A stretch of 64,000 nt of DNA from Sulfurimicrobium sp963741495 (GTDB lineage Bacteria; Pseudomonadota; Gammaproteobacteria; Burkholderiales; Sulfuricellaceae), in NCBI GenBank assembly GCA_963741495.1, contig CAVUID010000007.1, positions 124,001 to 188,000 on the forward strand, in the 5' to 3' direction. The notes beneath the pieces were generated by a model. The model ran no database searches and was not told where the DNA came from. It saw only the letters and a list, made by a program, of their open reading frames with translations. Position numbers and translations under genes: made by a program. Shown here one piece after another: positions 63,906-64,000 of the stretch. Every line of letters begins with the position of its first letter. The first letter of the stretch is position 1.

Positions 63906-64000
63906 TTAAACGGCGGCTGCGCCGGCAACGATTTCGGACAGCTCTTTGGTAATTGCCGCCTGACGGGTTTTGTTGTAGATCAGCTTGAGCTCGTCAATGA
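63906..64000 (-). CDS. atpG: F1 ATP synthase gamma subunit, C-terminal end only
   Basis: Only the last 31 codons are inside the window, reading IDELKLIYNKTRQAAITKEL and SEIVAGAAAV to a TAA at 63906-63908. This is the C-terminal helix of AtpG. It lies 53 bp upstream of atpD, completing the atpG-atpD-atpC order. Confidence 0.93.
   Translation of the reverse strand, partial: IDELKLIYNKTRQAAITKELSEIVAGAAAV

Overview
This 64 kb window looks like chromosomal DNA of a betaproteobacterium, probably in the Nitrosomonadales (Gallionellaceae/Sulfuricellaceae-like); that placement is inferred from gene content and gene order. Almost everything is housekeeping: lipoate synthesis, cell-wall maintenance, ubiquinone synthesis, peroxide defence, glutamate synthesis, haem, replication restart, acetate-type transport, and the F1-ATPase/glmUS region. 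I see no transposase, prophage, CRISPR array or rRNA. The minus-strand order atpG-atpD-atpC-glmU-glmS at the right edge suggests the replication origin lies not far beyond it.

Left part (1-27.3 kb). In order: an exported protein cut by the window edge and a Cys-cluster protein; a RIO kinase with DUF1456; lipA-lipB-ybeD-dat-dacA; rlpA divergent from pepP-[GIY-YIG]-ubiH-ubi monooxygenase-dsbC-methyltransferase; the OxyR-type unit ahpC-ahpF-dps; yccU-dapF-DUF484-xerC; a methyltransferase, yceH, DUF2784 and rhlE; an ABC-2 exporter with a thioredoxin-like ferredoxin; and a MazG-like protein, a DHH protein and a Na+/solute symporter. This part is peppered with palindromic dispersed repeats of at least seven sequence families. 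They sit tightly between genes and in several cases supply stop codons, start codons or terminal codons of neighbours. It also holds six genes each broken by one extra base.

Middle part (27.3-44.4 kb). DUF971-ubiE-ubiJ-ubiB run leftwards. gltB-gltD-hemE, then priA-argS-SPOR-dsbA-response regulator, run rightwards. The 312-bp hemE-priA gap is AT-rich and carries three DnaA-box-like sequences. A strong terminator at 44.46 kb closes the run.

Right part (44.5-64 kb). An unrecognised 574-aa protein is divergent from a TauD-like dioxygenase. Next come a DUF4212/VC_2705-type symporter pair converging on a DnaQ-like exonuclease and a cNMP-CBS-DUF294 protein, then an ion and osmotic-stress neighbourhood (MarR, DUF6394, 2TM-RCK K+ channel, MscS, NhaD-type antiporter with CBS protein). 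tRNA-Gly(CCC), glmS, glmU, atpC, atpD and the end of atpG finish the window.

The strongest lead for something undescribed is at 8299-8790. A small GIY-YIG nuclease gene bracketed by two copies of one palindromic repeat is wedged into the canonical pepP-ubiH operon, and the repeat arms provide the pepP stop and the ubiH start. This resembles a nuclease-plus-repeat dispersal module.
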